Position numbers and translations under genes: made by a program. Positions 63,088 through 64,000 of a stretch of 64,000 nucleotides of DNA are shown one piece after another; position 1 is the first letter of the stretch, and every line of letters starts with the position of its first letter. The notes under the pieces were generated by a model. That model was not told the origin of the DNA and did not search any database. It saw only the letters and a program-made list of their open reading frames with translations. Source of the DNA: Ahaetulla prasina (Eukaryota; Chordata; Lepidosauria; Squamata; Colubridae); assembly GCF_028640845.1 (NCBI RefSeq), contig NC_080546.1:80865757-80929756 (forward strand), read 5' to 3'.

Positions 63088-64000
63088 GGACTTCCGGTTT
63101 GGCACCGTAGGTGATGGCGGTGATCTTTACGATCACCAACCTCTGGATTATGTGGAATCGCTAGGACAGCTTAAATCTGCTGCCCAGCGGTTCGGAAAAC
63201 CCCCTCTTCGGGAGAAGGAGAAGGGGTGAGCTGAGGGCAGAGGTTGAATTTCCCTAAAGCCCCTGAGAAAAAAGGGGTTTGAAGGGTTAAGTTCCCTCCA
63301 GTAACCCGAAGTGCTCCAGATCCGAGGATTCTTCTGCTTTGGCGGAACCAATCACCACGACCAAACGCCGAGATTTATTTTGGACAATAAAGGATTATAC
63401 CGGACAGAACGAAAGTGGGAGAACTTTATGCAAGTAGCCAAGCCGATTCCCCGATACCTTGTAACAAGCTTGAAAACAGTAAAAAAATGGAGGCGAATTG
63501 TTAACAAGTTAACGAGTGGAAAGCGAAAGCGATACTTTCAGCGTTTGTCTGCAGTTGGTAATTTGCATGTTACTTGCTGCTCTTACTCTTTAACTCTTTG
63601 CTGCCTGCTGATAGAATCTAGGGGAGATTTTTAAATACTGCTTTAAAAGACTGTGTTTCTTAGAGGTTAAGAAGATTTAAAGTGAATATTAAGTTGGAAA
63701 TAAATAAATAAATAATTTTATAGAAGATGGCAGCCAAACAATTAAAGTCTACTGTAACAAAGAGCTCTGGAACTTTATCAGCTGGTGCCTCTCCAGCTCA
63801 TACAGCAGAGACTAGAACATTGAATTTAGAGGCGTTACAAGAGAACTTAAAAGGCTTTATAGAAGAAAAATTTAAAGTAATAATTGATGAGATGTCTGAA
63901 ATGAAAGAGCAGATATCAGAAATTCAAGTGGGAAATAAAGAAGTTAAAGAAGGATTTGTAATGGCAGTACAAGTTTGGCAACGAATGTGATTTTATTGGA
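63088..64000 (+). mobile_element. L1-like LINE, 5' UTR and ORF1 start
   Basis: Begins near CTTCCGGTTTGGCACCG, a CpG-bearing 5' UTR of about 640 bp with A-rich coding-strand bias, and a likely ORF1 start ATGGCAGCCAAACAA at 63727. It extends beyond the right edge. Of the L1-type copies here it is the only one showing a 5' end. Confidence 0.7.
63727..63990 (+). pseudogene. L1-like ORF1 N-terminus, stopped at codon 88
   Basis: 87 codons: a Ser/Thr-rich start, then a charged helix (LQENLKGFIEEKFKVIIDEM, SEMKEQISEIQVGNKEV) of the coiled-coil type that opens L1 ORF1 proteins, followed by TGA at 63988-63990. Full ORF1 proteins are over 300 residues, so this copy is disrupted by a stop or frameshift. 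Confidence 0.65.

Overview
The window is vertebrate nuclear DNA, almost certainly from an advanced (colubroid) snake. It has long introns with canonical GT/AG splice sites, two recognisable vertebrate genes and a dense squamate repeat set. That set comprises CR1-L3/Snake1-type LINE tails ending in (AATAG)n microsatellites, Bov-B LINE, Sauria-type SINE, snake L2- and L1-type LINEs, Penelope-like elements, a SPIN-like hAT and many other hAT-type MITEs.

Both genes lie on the minus strand and read right to left. (1) CORIN, the type II membrane serine protease that activates atrial natriuretic peptide: exon 1 at 42145-42213 (start codon, cytoplasmic tail), exon 2 at 18373-18517 (tail plus membrane anchor), exon 3 at 16379-16762 (glycosylated stem) and exon 4 at 1853-2063 (first half of Frizzled domain 1). 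Reading phases join perfectly across all three junctions. The LDLR repeats, second Frizzled domain, scavenger domain and protease domain lie beyond base 1. (2) NFXL1, an NF-X1-type zinc-finger protein: only its last two coding exons are present, 61696-61749 and 58200-58373 (coiled coil, basic stretch, C-terminal membrane anchor, stop). NFXL1 followed head-to-tail by CORIN matches the order I know from human chromosome 4p12.

Layout. 1-18 kb: CORIN introns 4, 3 and 2 with three small exons among nested repeats. 18.5-42.1 kb: CORIN intron 1, about 23.6 kb. Its CpG-rich 5' end is split by a ladder of Snake1 LINE tails at 40.5-41.8 kb. 42.2-43.3 kb: CORIN promoter side, where an 18-unit, 42/43-bp minisatellite that grew out of a hAT-type MITE begins about 330 bp upstream of the start codon. 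43.3-58.2 kb: intergenic repeats and the NFXL1 3' region. 58.2-64 kb: the 3' end of NFXL1 and its introns, closing with the 5' end of an L1-like LINE inserted into an LTR.

Most of the DNA is transposon-derived, and many insertions can be delimited to the base by target-site duplications (TSDs). There are 18 hAT-type copies with 8-bp duplications (14 with TA in the centre), six solo LTRs with perfect 5-bp duplications, and one Bov-B copy with a 12-bp duplication. Notable items: a hAT-type element carrying a 189-codon coding-like insert; a hAT MITE made of four hairpins in tandem; a Penelope-like terminus with a hammerhead-ribozyme-like core; LTRs that keep an open proline/acid-rich frame; a MITE whose centre was replaced by DNA from a locus 27 kb away; and a snake CORIN stem about twice the human length. 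I see no tRNA or rRNA gene, CRISPR array, toxin gene or intact virus.
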